Shown one piece after another: positions 44,129 to 55,353 of a stretch of 64,000 nucleotides of DNA (positions within the stretch are counted from its first letter, which is position 1; every line of letters starts with the position of its first letter). The notes under the pieces were generated by a model. It saw only the letters and a program-made list of their open reading frames with translations. It ran no database searches and was not told where the DNA came from. Source of the DNA: Phoma sp. XZ068 (taxonomy: Eukaryota; Ascomycota; Dothideomycetes; Pleosporales; Didymellaceae); contig RBKR01000004.1 in NCBI GenBank assembly GCA_004835665.1, positions 124,001 through 188,000 of the forward strand. The letters are read 5' to 3'. A program made the translations under genes and the position numbers.

Positions 44129-45059
44129 CTAGGTGGAGATACCGATGACACCGCAAGCAGGGCGGCCACCAGCGTTACCAGTCTTCTTGGACTCCTCGTG
44201 TCCGCCCTTGCCGAGGTCGTCGGTGCCGGCGTGGACAACAATGGTGCGCTGTGTTGCGTTAGCATAGTGTTCATGCAGTCTTTGTCGGGGACATGGGGAA
44301 ACATACGCCGATGACGCTCTCAGAGCCGATCAGCTTGATCAGCTTGTCCTGAACGCTTCCCTGTGCGTTACCCTGGGCGTCGGTCTTGAAGTTACCGAGG
44401 TCACCAACGTGGCGCTCCTCATCGTTGGGGGCACCGTGGGTCTTGTTGTGAGGGTTGACTGTTGTCGATCAGCTTTGTCCGGTACTTCCGCCACACCCTG
44501 AAGTGTGGCGACCAAGCCTATTAGCACTCACAGTGAGGTCCAGCAGAGGTGCAGCCGTTGGTGTTGTCACCGAAGGCGTGGACGTGCATGCCACGCTCAG
44601 CGTTGGCGTCGTGGCCAGTGATGTTCCATGAGATGGTGGTCTGCGAGTTCTCGTCGGCCTGCTCGAAGGTGACGGTTCCCTTGATGTTGGAGTCTCCACG
44701 GAGGACAGCGACTGAACAATGCACGTTAGCCTACCGCTCTAGTATGGAATGCCCGCTGTCTCAGCCCTACCCGCCGCAGAGCGCAGACGAGGCGTGAAGG
44801 AGCCATCAGGGTGCGTGGGAGAGCGGAGCTGATTGGAGCATCTGCACCAGGAACAAGCAGCGAGCCACGGGTCATGGTGCTCAGCAAGGTCCTCAAACAG
44901 CTCTCAGAGCACCTAATTGAGCCATTCAGAGTGCGTTGAGGGCTGGACAGAGCTCCTCGAGGACACAATGTGCTCAATCCAACGCAGCCACTACCCCACC
45001 TTCCTGCAACGGGGCAGCCCTAAGCTACAAAGGGAGATTTACGTACCAGCCTTGACCAT
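44129..45059 (-). CDS. SOD1: Cu/Zn superoxide dismutase
   Basis: Four exons, 45047-45059 (13 bp: MVKA plus one base), 44532-44711, 44307-44458 and 44129-44248, 154 residues. The first intron is unusually long for this window (335 bp). Copper/zinc motifs are present: GMHVHAFGDNTNGCTSAGPH, then NPHNKTHGAPNDEERHVGDL, TIVVHAGTDDLGKGGHEESK and GGRPACGVIGI with the disulfide cysteines. The enzyme dismutes superoxide in cytosol and the mitochondrial intermembrane space. Length matches fungal SOD1. The next gene in the same direction is transaldolase, 467 bp upstream. Confidence 0.96.
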
Positions 45060-45526
45060 TTTGGCGGTTTAATGTGTTTGGTGATAAATTTGGGATGTAT
45101 TGAAGCTTGACCTGAAGTCTGAAGTGTTTGTTGTGAGTGTGGAGGAGGTAGAAACCTGCGGAAAGAGAGCTCTTACGGCTGTATCCTCTGCGGGGCTCGG
45201 ACTGACGCAATGAGCGAGGCCCCACCCGCGACAGGTCGCTATTTCGGGGGGTTAGAGCCGGATCCCGAAGCTTCTGGGCCAACGTATGATAAATCGAGCT
45301 GCACGTCGACAATGTTCATCCTATCACAATTTCACCAATTTCACCTGAGGAGCAGCCTCGCACAGAGTACAATGTGGGGCAGTGATGTGGCAGTTTCATA
45401 TCTTTCATTTTTGGATATCGCAGTACCAAACAACTATATGAGTGTGGTGTTGCACGCCTGATCTCAAACCGTAAAATTCATGCCTTCATAACTATCAAAG
45501 AAAACGACCGATATCGGACTACCCCT
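45060..45526. other. SOD1 promoter region
   Basis: 467 bp between the SOD start and the transaldolase stop; no specific site recognised. Confidence 0.4.
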
Positions 45527-46674
45527 CTATGCCTCAATCTTCTTGCGGAGGATGTCCTTAAGGGTAACGGCGTCAGCAGCGAATTTCGAGATACCCTCGC
45601 GGAGCTTCTCGGTGGCCATCTGGTCCTCGTTGAAGTAGAAGCGGAAGGCAGCCTCGTCGTTGATGTAGCTCTTCTTCTCAATGTTGAGCGAGTTGGCGTT
45701 GGCGGCGTCAAGCTTCTTGGGGACGGAGTCGGTGGAGTTGTAGAGCTGCTCGAGGAGGTTGGGCTGGGATGTGTCAGTGGGTGAATCGTAAATCTTGATA
45801 ATGCTCAGCTTACAGCAATGGTGAGGTAGTCGCAGCCAGCAAGCTCGGTGACCTCGCCGACGGAGCGGAAAGAGGCACCCATGACAATTGTCTTGTAGCC
45901 GTACTTCTTGTAGTAGTTGAAGATGTTGCCGACGGACTGGACACCGGGGTCCTCCTCCTTGGTGTACTCCTTCTTGGTGGAAGCCTTGTACCAGTCAAGA
46001 ATGCGGCCAACAAAGGGGGAGATGAGGAAGGCGCCGGCCTCAGCAGCGGCGATGGCCTGGACCAAGGAGAACATGAGGGTCAAGTTGGTGTTGATGCCGT
46101 GGTCCCTCTGGAGGATCTCGGCAGCCTTGATGCCCTCCCATGTGGAGGCGATCTTGATGAGAATGCGCTCCTTGCCAATGCCCTGCTCCTTGTACAGCTG
46201 GATGATGTCAGTTTGATGATTTTTCGCGGATTCAGTGCAATTCACTCACGTCAATGATGCGGAGAGCCTTGTCAACGGAGGCTTTTGTGTCGAACGAGAA
46301 GCGCGCGTCAACCTCGGTGGAAACCTTGCCGGGGACAATGGCGAGGATCTCCTTGCCGAACTGGACGAGGAGGTTGTCCAGTGTCGCGTCGACCTGGTCG
46401 TCGACGTTGTCGCCGTGCTTCTTGCCCCACGCAACGGCGGCATCGATGAGCTTTGCGTACTCGGGCTTCTTGGAGGCCGCGAGAATCAGGGAGGGGTTGG
46501 TGGTGGCATCCTGGGGCTTGTACTTGTCGATGGTCGCAAAGTCACCAGAGTCGCAGACGACGGTCTGGGGGCGAATGTGTTAATGCCAGTGTTGAGCTAC
46601 CGTGGGGGTGCGGCAGGCCATGGTGGGGTACTTACGGTGCCAGTGGCCTTCAATTGATCGAGGGAGGAAGTCAT
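45527..46674 (-). CDS. TAL1: Transaldolase
   Basis: Four exons, 46636-46674, 46250-46564, 45814-46197 and 45527-45763, with introns of 50-71 bp, 324 residues. The family signatures are DATTNPSLILAASKKPEY and ILIKIASTWEGIKAAEILQ, the latter with the Schiff-base Lys. NLTLMFSLVQAIAAAEAGA and ISPFVGRILDWYK follow. It transfers a dihydroxyacetone unit between sedoheptulose-7-phosphate and glyceraldehyde-3-phosphate in the cytosolic pentose phosphate pathway. Exons carry strong codon bias, as expected for a highly expressed enzyme. Confidence 0.97.
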
Positions 46675-48348
46675 TGTGGGTGTCAAGTGTGAATGGGAAT
46701 TGGGTATAGAATCGCAGCTCAGGGTATCGCAGTGAGGAGAGGAAGAAAGGATGTTGTTTGTTGGGAGCAGTTGCGTCGGTCCATCAGCTTTCAATCATAC
46801 GGCGCTCCAAGAGCCCCGCTAGTAAAAAGGCTGCTGCGTCACAAGCGTGGCAACCGCAAAGCGGCCGGAAGAACAGCTGGCTAGCAACTGGCCTGCAACA
46901 GGCACTGGCTCCACTCTCGTCCACTCTAGGGGCTCTGCATCAATCAGCGTGCTAATACCTCGCGGTAAGCAGACCCTGGCGGCGTAGGGCTGTCCACTGC
47001 GGTTGCGCTTTTCGCCGTTCCACGGCCGTCGAGCCTGTCAGAGTCCCGCCGGAGGAGCTCGAGCTGTTGCGAAATCCTTACTCATCGCCGGTATGACGCA
47101 ATGATGGGAGTCTGATGCCTCTGCCTTTGCTCGATGGGCGACACACGCCGGCGGTTGAGCACCCCCTGCCCCTCTTTCCTCTTTCAAAGAACCTGCTGCA
47201 CTGTCCGTTCCACCTTCCAACCAGTTCCACTGGTTGAGCATCGTGACACTTTTGGAAATTTTCCACGCTTCGGACCACTGTCGTCCGGCCCAGTGACTTC
47301 AGTCGCCGGCGCTGCGGCCTTTGAGTGATCTTGCATGTTTCCGCGGCAGCCGGAGAAATCGCCGCGTCGACGCGAGCTCGCCATAACAAACATCTGTTCT
47401 AATTCCCTCAACGCTTATCGTGAGATTGGTTCTAGATGTTGAGGCTAAATCACCCGTCACGTAGCTTCCTCACAAAACGTGGTTGCTTTGTCGACCCGGC
47501 ATTACATCCACCGGCACCGGAGCTATCGGCGAACGACCTCACCGCCACGCATTCGACGGCTCAACAACAATACATAATGTCGACGCGAGCAAGTGCTGGA
47601 CGCAGTTGAATTCACCTCGCTGGTGGCGTGATTTAGATTCTGCGTCCAAGGATTTTAACATACATAACCAGGTCAGCGCAACTGCCACGAAGGTCATAAT
47701 GCTCTCAGTATCAGCGAATGATGTCTGCAAAGCACAGAAACATCAAGTCTGTAGACACTGGAACTGTGCCTCGATTCTCAATTTCCCGATTCACATCATT
47801 TCAGGAAATTATCGTTACCCGATTGATCTCCCATGAAGACGAGCCATTAAGATCAGGAGCACCACATGATATCCTCCAGCTCCGGCTACCATATTTCCAC
47901 GACCAAAACATCCAGATGGACTAGTTGCACATAGTTTTCGAACGCTTCGGTCCCTATAACGCAGTTGTGCAGCTGGAAGATCTTTCTGTGGCCTTCAAGC
48001 AGTGCTATCTCAAGACACTGGACCAGTGTCTCTCGACTAAATCTTAGGGGCCCCAAAAAATGATACTGAAAACCGACAACGTAGGACCCGTGCATACCTC
48101 AATCCTTATACACTACCTACACGCGTGTACACCGTTCGGAATAAGTCCCCGCCGGGTAAGCTTGCATTACCCCACGATACCCCTCATTCACTTTCCAACT
48201 AGATTACCACATCTGGTATGCCGTAGCACAACTTTCGTATGGAGATGATCGTGGAGCACACGCGTGTAAACTGCATGATGAATATATATCTCTTTACGTC
48301 GAAGTCTTCTATCTCCAATTTCAAAGTCATTTCACCTAGTAGCACAGT
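46675..48348. other. 1.7-kb divergent intergenic region
   Basis: Promoters for transaldolase and the SDR gene. Minus and plus ORFs of 60-117 codons overlap each other and lack motifs. Nothing else is recognised. Confidence 0.45.
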
Positions 48349-49342
48349 ATGGTCTCACAAACAGCATTCGACGTCAAAGGCAAGACCGCCATAGTGACCG
48401 GCGCAGGCTCAGGTGCGTATTAACACAAACCACATATGCTTTCCAAACCCACTCACACATCCAGGAATCAACTACTGCTTCGCCAAACTGCTCCTCTCAC
48501 AGGGCTGCAACGTTCTCCTCGCCGACCTCTCCCTCCGCCCAGAAGCCCAACTGCTCCTCTCCCAGCACACCACCACCCCACGCGCCGTATTCTGCAAAAC
48601 AGACGTCACAAGCTGGACCCAACTAACCCAAATGTTCACCACCGCAACCCACGAATTCGGCGCCATCGACATCGTCTGCCCCGGCGCAGGAATCTACGAC
48701 CCACCCAGCAGCAACTTCTGGCACCCACCGGGCTCACCTCTCTCGCGCGACGCCCTAGACGGCGACCGCTACGCCACACTCGACATAAACATCACACACC
48801 CAATTCGCACAACCCAACTCGCCATCGCCGCGTTCCTATCCTCGCAACCCACCCCCCTTGCCGAGGGAGCAGCAAGACCCCCAAAACGCGTCCTCATCGT
48901 AAGCAGTATCGCGGGCCAAAACGCCAACCTCCACACCCCCATGTACGTCGCAGCCAAACACGCCATGAACGGCTTCATCCGCAGCCTAACCGCACTTGAG
49001 TCGCGCTTCAACATCCGCGTCAACGGCGTCGCTCCGGGGGTAATAAAAACACCGCTGTGGACGGAGCACCCTGAGAAATTGGCGTTTATCGATGAGGCGG
49101 CGGATGAGTGGGCGACGCCGGAGGAAGTGGCGGACGCGATGGTGAGGTGTTTGGAAGAGGAGGGGTTGCCGGGGGGAACGGTGCTGGAGGTGGGGAAGGG
49201 GCAGACGAGGGTGGTTGAGGCGTTGAATGATCCGGGCCCACGAGGGGCAGGGCATACGGTTGGGAATTTGGTGGGGAAGTATGAGGAGGTGTATGAGTTG
49301 TTGGGGGGAGGGGGGTGGGGTGTTGTTAAGGAGAAGTTGTAG
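48349..49342 (+). CDS. Short-chain dehydrogenase/reductase (15-PGDH-like)
   Basis: Two exons, 48349-48412 and 48465-49342, 313 residues. The NAD-binding motif is restored by splicing: TAIVTGAGS joined to GINYCFAKLLL. Classical SDR residues follow: Asp near LLADLSL, PGAGIYD, the catalytic Ser in VLIVSSIAGQ and Tyr/Lys in MYVAAKHAM, then NIRVNGVAPGVIKTPLW. Similarity is to the 15-hydroxyprostaglandin-dehydrogenase-like fungal group. The substrate is unknown. The protein extends past the core with a Gly-rich C-terminus. It is convergent with the acyltransferase gene. Confidence 0.9.
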
Positions 49343-49511
49343 ATGATAAATTCACCGATAGCATTTGGTATTGTTGTGTATGTAGACTTGTGTTGGGATT
49401 TGTGTGTGTTTGTGGTATATCGTATCGTTTGCCTCTAGAGACTGCCATGCAATCAATCATTGCCTACTTACAGGCCCTCACTACCTTCGACGTCTATCCA
49501 CGTCTGGAATT

Positions 49512-50519
49512 CTAATTCCTCTGCCTCAACTCCTTCCTCGCCTCATCTACACCACTCGCTCTCGGCAGCGGCACACCATTCCCCTCCTTCGCACCACTAA
49601 CATGGCTCAACCTGATAATCTCATCCATCATCGCGTTCCGCGTCCGCTCAACAAGCGCATCCACATCCGCCGCCGTACACCCCTTTGTCGGAATCGCAGG
49701 GAGGATCGTCACATCAACGACCCCCGGCCTAACAATCTTCCTCTTCATATCGAGCACATGGCTGTAATTCGCCGCCACGACGGGCACAATGGGGACCTGG
49801 GCTTGGACAGCGAGATGGAACGCGCCCTTTTTGAAGGGCAGGAGGCTGGGCTCTGCGGCGTAGGAGCGCGTGCCTTCGGGGAAGATGAAGACGGATTGGC
49901 GGTCGTTGCGCATGGTTGCTGCGGCGCCGTCGAAGGCGGCGCGGGCGGTGGCGCGGTTGGCGCGGTCGATGAAGACGGTTTTGGAGAGCGACATGAATTG
50001 CCCCAGAAAGGGGGTGTATTTGAGCGAGGCTTTGGCGGTGACGGAGCAGTAGCGGGGGAACATGCAGCCGAGCATGAGGACGTCGAGTTCGCTGTCGTTT
50101 AGATTAGTATGCAACTCGACGAGAGGTCTTGTGGAAGGCATGTTGAGGACTCACGTCTGGTGGTTCCCGACAAACACAGCCGGTCTCGTCTCCAGCGCTT
50201 CCTTCCCTCCCCTCCTCCCTCCTTCTTCCCGTCCGCCGGCCTCGTCGACGCGGAACGTGATGCCAGTGCACAGCCACATGGTCCACTTGAACGCCCTCCC
50301 GACCGTCCACTGGCTCAGCCCGCCGAAGCCAACGGCGCGGAGGACCACACTAGCCACAACACCGTAGCTCGCGCACAGCATCAGCAGCAGGAACGCCGTG
50401 ATGCTGAATGCAACGAACGTGGCCTGCTGGCCCAGGCGCCCGGGCAGCACGAGGGCGAGGGCGCGCAGCAGCATGATGAGCGCGACTGGGGCGGCGGACA
50501 GGTAGAGGAGCCAGCTCAT
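49512..50519 (-). CDS. 1-acyl-sn-glycerol-3-phosphate acyltransferase (PlsC/Slc1)
   Basis: Two exons, 50155-50519 and 49512-50091, 314 residues. There are two hydrophobic N-terminal segments (about 5-60). The acyltransferase motif I NHQTELD is created exactly by the splice (H-x4-D). Motif III is VFIFPEGTRSY and a motif IV region has VPIVPVVAANYSH. It acylates lysophosphatidic acid to phosphatidic acid in the ER or lipid droplets by family. It lacks a recognisable retention signal. It lies 169 bp from the SDR stop, convergent. Confidence 0.93.
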
Positions 50520-51129
50520 GCTGGGTTGAGAAGACAGGCGGTATCGGGCTTGTTTACGGCGTCGCTGGCATGCGATTGGCGGGGTGCCGAGGGTTGAGCG
50601 GTGGTGGTGTCCTCGAGAGCCTTCCAGCAACGTCGAGGTGCGGTCGTGGATGCGATTGCAGGTGAGCTTTGGCAGCGGAGAAGCCTCTGAGCTGTCGCGG
50701 TGCAAGCAAGCTAGACGCGGTTGATCGAGGGCGGATACCGCAGGCGGCGGGGCCGTTTACTTTTTTTGCGTGCTGCGTGATAGGCGCCGAGGTCTGTTGG
50801 TCCCCGATTTCGCTAAGCTTTCCCCTGGCCAGATGTGACGTCGCAGCCGCAACCCTAACCGTTCTTGTTGTTCGTGCCTGAGGTTGAGCTCAACGCGTCG
50901 AGGTGAGGTACAGAGAAGGTGAAGTTTGCGAGAAACGAGAACCGTCTTGTGGGGATCCGCTACTTGAGAGGATGGAATTCGCTGAGCACCTTCCCTTCAT
51001 GCAGCTGTGCGCGTGACTGGCAAGTCATGGCCGCCGGTCTGGTGCCGGCGATCTGGGGCATCACATGTACCTTCACATGCAGATTGCTGCAGCTTCAGCA
51101 ACGACACTCGATTCATCATCGTTCAAGTA
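50520..51129. other. Intergenic
   Basis: Promoter of the acyltransferase gene and 3' flank of the next minus gene. No gene is supported. Confidence 0.4.
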
Positions 51130-52350
51130 CTACTCAACAACCCATTGGCATTGACACAAAGTCTCCGAATTGCCCTGATTTGGCCCAGACTGCGCTTCTG
51201 CCATCTTCAGGTCCACGCTCCCACCGTCTTCATCGAGCCTCCCTTGGGGTCCAACAACAACCTTCTCGCAGTAGGCCGCACTCCCGGTAGCCAACCTGTG
51301 TTCCATGAGTTTCAGCTTGTATGGAAGCTGCGAACCTGCTATTGCATCTGTCTCACTAGAGGACGCACCACCATCCTTCTTCGCGTACATGAAGCCCTCC
51401 AGAAGCGTGTCGTTGAACGTGCATCGCCAGAGCGACGTTCCTGGCAGAAACGTCGTATGCTTGGGGTGCTCCAGTATGGGCGACGACACTATCCCATCTT
51501 TCCCTAGCTGGTTTTCTCGCAGGATAACAGTGCGATCGTAAGTCGCCGAGAACCGATACTGTGGTCCGTAGTCTGAGCTGTTGAGGGCCGTCAGTGCCGT
51601 GGGTCCAATCTCTGGTGCTTGCTGGCCGCAATGAATACTCCTGTTGGATGTCGTCGGCAGCCCGAGCGTAATCATGATAGGCTTGGCTGCGTCGTCTCCT
51701 AGTGAGGGTAGAATGCTGAGTTGTAGCATAGTGTCAAAGGCACACTGCCATGCCCTGGACTCGTTCGCTCGCGCCAGGCATGTTGAGCTTTGCTGTTGTG
51801 CGAGCTGTATAGGGACCGGGAAAGTACCACGCTCTAAGGGTGCGGTCGAGCTGGTGTTTGTGCTGTTACCTCCCGTTCTCCGGACCTCAGAGTGGTCGCT
51901 ACATCATGTGTCAGCCAGTTCTTTGCAGCATGAGAGGTGATCATACTCGTTCGTATGTTTCGAGTTTGCAGTTAAAAGTGCAATCCCAACAGTGAGCAGT
52001 ACCAAAGCTTGTATCCCGAGGACTGCGAACACGCGGTACTTTACGGACATCCTGCCCCATGTCCGGCTCCATAATGAGGTCGGAATCCTAGGCAACGGCT
52101 TTTCGAGCACCTCTTGCGTACTGATGAACACCTCTTTCTCATCAAGATGTGCACTAACAATCGGCGCAGAACGAATACTGTCGTGCTCCAAAGGAACTAC
52201 CTCGAGCCCATCTTCGATATCCGGCGATCTTGCTGAGTCCGAAATTGTTGATGCGCTGTGAGTTCTGACAGGTCTGTAGTTGGCTGGAAACGCTGTATAG
52301 ATACTTGGCAGCTCCTGAATGCTTCTAACAGATCTGCGTGGGAGTTGCAT
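51130..52350 (-). CDS. DUF7820-like single-pass membrane protein
   Basis: Two exons, 51947-52350 and 51130-51898, intron 48 bp, 390 residues. The N-terminal 105 residues are hydrophilic and Ser/Glu-rich, followed by one membrane segment (VFAVLGIQALVLLTVGIAL), then a Ser/Thr-rich spacer and a presumably extracytoplasmic domain with several Cys (STCLARANESRAWQCAFD, SLWRCTFNDTLLEGFMY, AAYCEKVVVG, ETLCQCQW). The order resembles fungal proteins annotated DUF7820; that name is recalled from general knowledge and not checked. Function is unknown; a surface or secretory-pathway role is inferred. Confidence 0.7.
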
Positions 52351-53786
52351 CGCTGCGATTAGAGTGTATATTTGATATTAAACAATCTGATAAAAGTTCC
52401 AAAACAATGAAGTGAACGAAACTGGGCCAGCCAGTTCTCAGTTGACGGGTATGTTAGTGAACGACTGAAAAGGGCATGTAGAATCGTAGAGCAGCCAGCG
52501 CCTGCTCCACGCAGTATCAGCAGCGTGCGACTATAAGCTGCCAGACCATCTCAACAAGCCAAGGCACCCTCACGTATCCACACGGCAAGTCAGATCCTAC
52601 CGACTGCGCCGCAATGCTGCTGGAGCTTCCTGGCCAGTGCTATGCCAGCACAGCGGGCAGCTAGTGCGAGGTGGAGATTATGCGATGATCTATGCATCCA
52701 GTGCAAAAAGGTACGGTTTCGTCGCATTAACGGAGTAAACAAAAAGAGTAAAAGGCCCAGAAGGGAAGTATTGGGTGGCGCGAAGCGTTGGATGTACGTT
52801 CACGGTTACGAGTTAGTGTGGTGTGTCTTTAAGCGCCAGACGCGGGTCGCGAAGGAGGTCGTCACATCTTCAAAGGTACCAGTCTTTGCTCTGCCACTTC
52901 ACATCGAGTGCCTGGAGGATACTATGCCCAGCCTGGATCTAAGTGTTGCAAGGCAGACGCGTTTGGTCGCGTTTGCGAACGTGTTTCTAACCGCTGTGAA
53001 CTGGTCGCGTCGCGGGTCTCAAAACATCAAGGTGTTGGACGGCGAGGTGCGAACTCTGTCGAGGCCGAAACACCATATCCCGGCCGGGTATCTGAGCCTT
53101 CGTAAAAGTACTTCGGCGAAGTGTAGAGTTGACGGGAGGTGTGGTGGGGGAAGTAGCGATGGTGTTGAGAGGAGAAGCACGTCAAAATGGCGCTTGCGGT
53201 CTGTTTACCAACCTTCTCTTTCCACATCTTATTGGACGACTGCAACGAACAATACCACAAGATGAAGGCTGCTCAGGGTACATATTACGTGATAAGAGAA
53301 TGGCCCCCAATTTGGTCCAGTTGTCTTGATTGGGTCGCATTTCCTTTGCGTGTTTCACACAGCCGTGTTTGTAAGTTTCCATCTTAACCCAGCTGTGTAG
53401 AACAGAAAATGAATCACATAACATCAAAATGGAATCACACCAGTCCGTACCAACATGACTTTTTGTGCTCAGAATTTTCAAGATAGTGGTCAACAAAAGA
53501 ATTTAATTAGAGCTGCGATCCCACACAAACCTTCATATACGTAAAGGGTATGGGTTGATCGTCTCACTTCATCATTACGCCCCACGATAATTATATACGT
53601 GCATATAGCAATGCGATTTCCATTGATGCCATAAAAGCCCAGAAACACCTTCAAACATACCAAAGACGCAGCGTTTCAGCAACTATACATATAGACCGTC
53701 TCAATGTACTCATGATACGAGGAAACTGACGGCCGTGAAATCGTATCAGATCCTCAGCCACAGCCCAAATTCAAGCATACCTCGCC
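52351..53786. other. Intergenic, one long ORF of doubtful status
   Basis: A plus ORF of 207 codons (52642-53265) is open but shows no motif, signal or codon pattern that would support it. Otherwise nothing is recognised. Confidence 0.4.
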
Positions 53787-55353
53787 TCAAGCAAAGCTTG
53801 ACGGCGACTTACTAAATCGCTGTCTCGGATCCGCCTGATCAGGATTCACCGACCCACCTAGCGGCACATCTGCACCATGTGCAAGCGGGGCATACAGTTC
53901 CTCATTCGTCATCATAGCCGGACTCGTGATTCTCTTCTCCCCCGCCGGCGCACCGCCTTGCGCAGCGTCAGTGGACGTCACACCGCGCTCGCCAAGATAG
54001 CTGAACCGTCCGGCCTGGTTGCCTGTGGCGGTAGCTTGCGGGCTTTGCGGCGACGCGTGCGTGCTCTCTGAGTTCTCAGAGTTGTGTATGCTGTGAATGG
54101 AGTTTGAGGGCGAGGTGCGCCGGAATTGGGTGCCGTACATGTTTTGGCTGTCGACGCGTTTGTGGAGACGTCCTTGGCCGTTCGATACGATTCTGCCGTC
54201 GGGTCCGCCGGCTTGTCCGACGGTGGTCTTTTCGGTAAGTTCATGGGCGACTTTGTGGGAGTCGTATTCGTTGATGCCGGCGGCGACGAGGAGTTGCTTT
54301 CTTCGCTCTACGTCGGCGGCGTGGTCGCTGTCTTGACCGGGGTTGGCGGTCTCGTACTCGAGGACTTTGATGAATTTGTAAAAGCCGGAAGCGATGGTGG
54401 CACCGAGGATGGGTCCAAGCCAGTAGATCCAGTGGTAGCTGTTGAAGCTGTGGTTGACAACTGCAGGACCGAAAGAACGTGCGGGATTGAGGGATCCACC
54501 AGTGAAGTAGACTCCAGTCATTTCGGCGATGAAGAGTGCCAGACCAATGCCTGTGAGATATTAGCACTGATACAGAGTGATGGGTCTTACAACATACCGA
54601 CTGGGGCGATGAAAGTTCCCTTGTGTTTTTCCGCCGCCAGCATAAAGATAGTGAAGACAAGTTGAGCAGTCAAGAACATCTCGATGAAGAGACCTTGTGT
54701 GACCGACGTGTTGCCACCAAGAGCGGTCTGTACATTGATCTTACCATCATGCGGGAACATGCAAGCGACCAAAGCAGCAGCAGTAATCCCCCCAAGAATC
54801 TGCACAACAAACAGAAGAACCCCACGAATCCACGGTAGCGCGCCAATCAGACACATGCCAAACGTGACAGCAGGGTTGAATAGACCGCCGGAAATGCGGA
54901 AGAAAACCCACGCGTTCACAGCCAGAGAGAACCCAAAGCACAGAGAAATGTACTGCAGCTGCTGAGGGTTCGCACCTGCTTCGGCAACAGTCTGACCGCC
55001 CGATGAGGGAATGCTGTTGGCGACTTGGGTGCCCGAAAAAGCAAACCACAGGAAGAGAACAGTGCCGACATATTCTCCACACATAGCGACGAAGTGGTTG
55101 CGAACATTATCAGACATCTTCTTGAAGAGAGGCAGGCGTAATTCCCTATCCGTCACTTCTGCGTTCGGGTCCGCCGCCCTGGTGAAGGGAATCGAGAAGG
55201 CCATGCCTTGTCGGGGCTCCTTGAGGAAAAGTTAGAACGAGGTAATGAATGATTACAATGAGTCTGAAACAACTGTATCACACTCGCACAACAATTTCGA
55301 ACTTGAAATTCGCCCATTCATATTTCTTTCGCTGAGCTTACGTTGATATTCAT
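53787..55353 (-). CDS. Aquaporin (MIP family) with long cytosolic C-terminal tail
   Basis: Three exons are inferred: a 12-bp leader 55342-55353 (MNIN), 54598-55219 and 53787-54550, 465 residues; starting at 55204 instead loses only the first nine residues. Both pore motifs are intact: GGLFNPAVTF and GGSLNPARSFGP, the second in the form used by orthodox water channels. Six membrane helices are visible up to about residue 285. The 180-residue C-terminal tail is hydrophilic and rich in Ser/Thr/Asn (HSIHNSENSESTHASPQSPQ), probably a phosphorylated gating or sorting region. A GTAAGT near 53,800 could create an alternative last exon. Confidence 0.9.

Noticed and set aside
52642..53265. 207-codon plus ORF in the region upstream of the DUF7820-like gene
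   Set aside because: No signal peptide, domain, codon bias or recognisable motif; rich in Arg/Ser as random frames often are. Kept only as a note.
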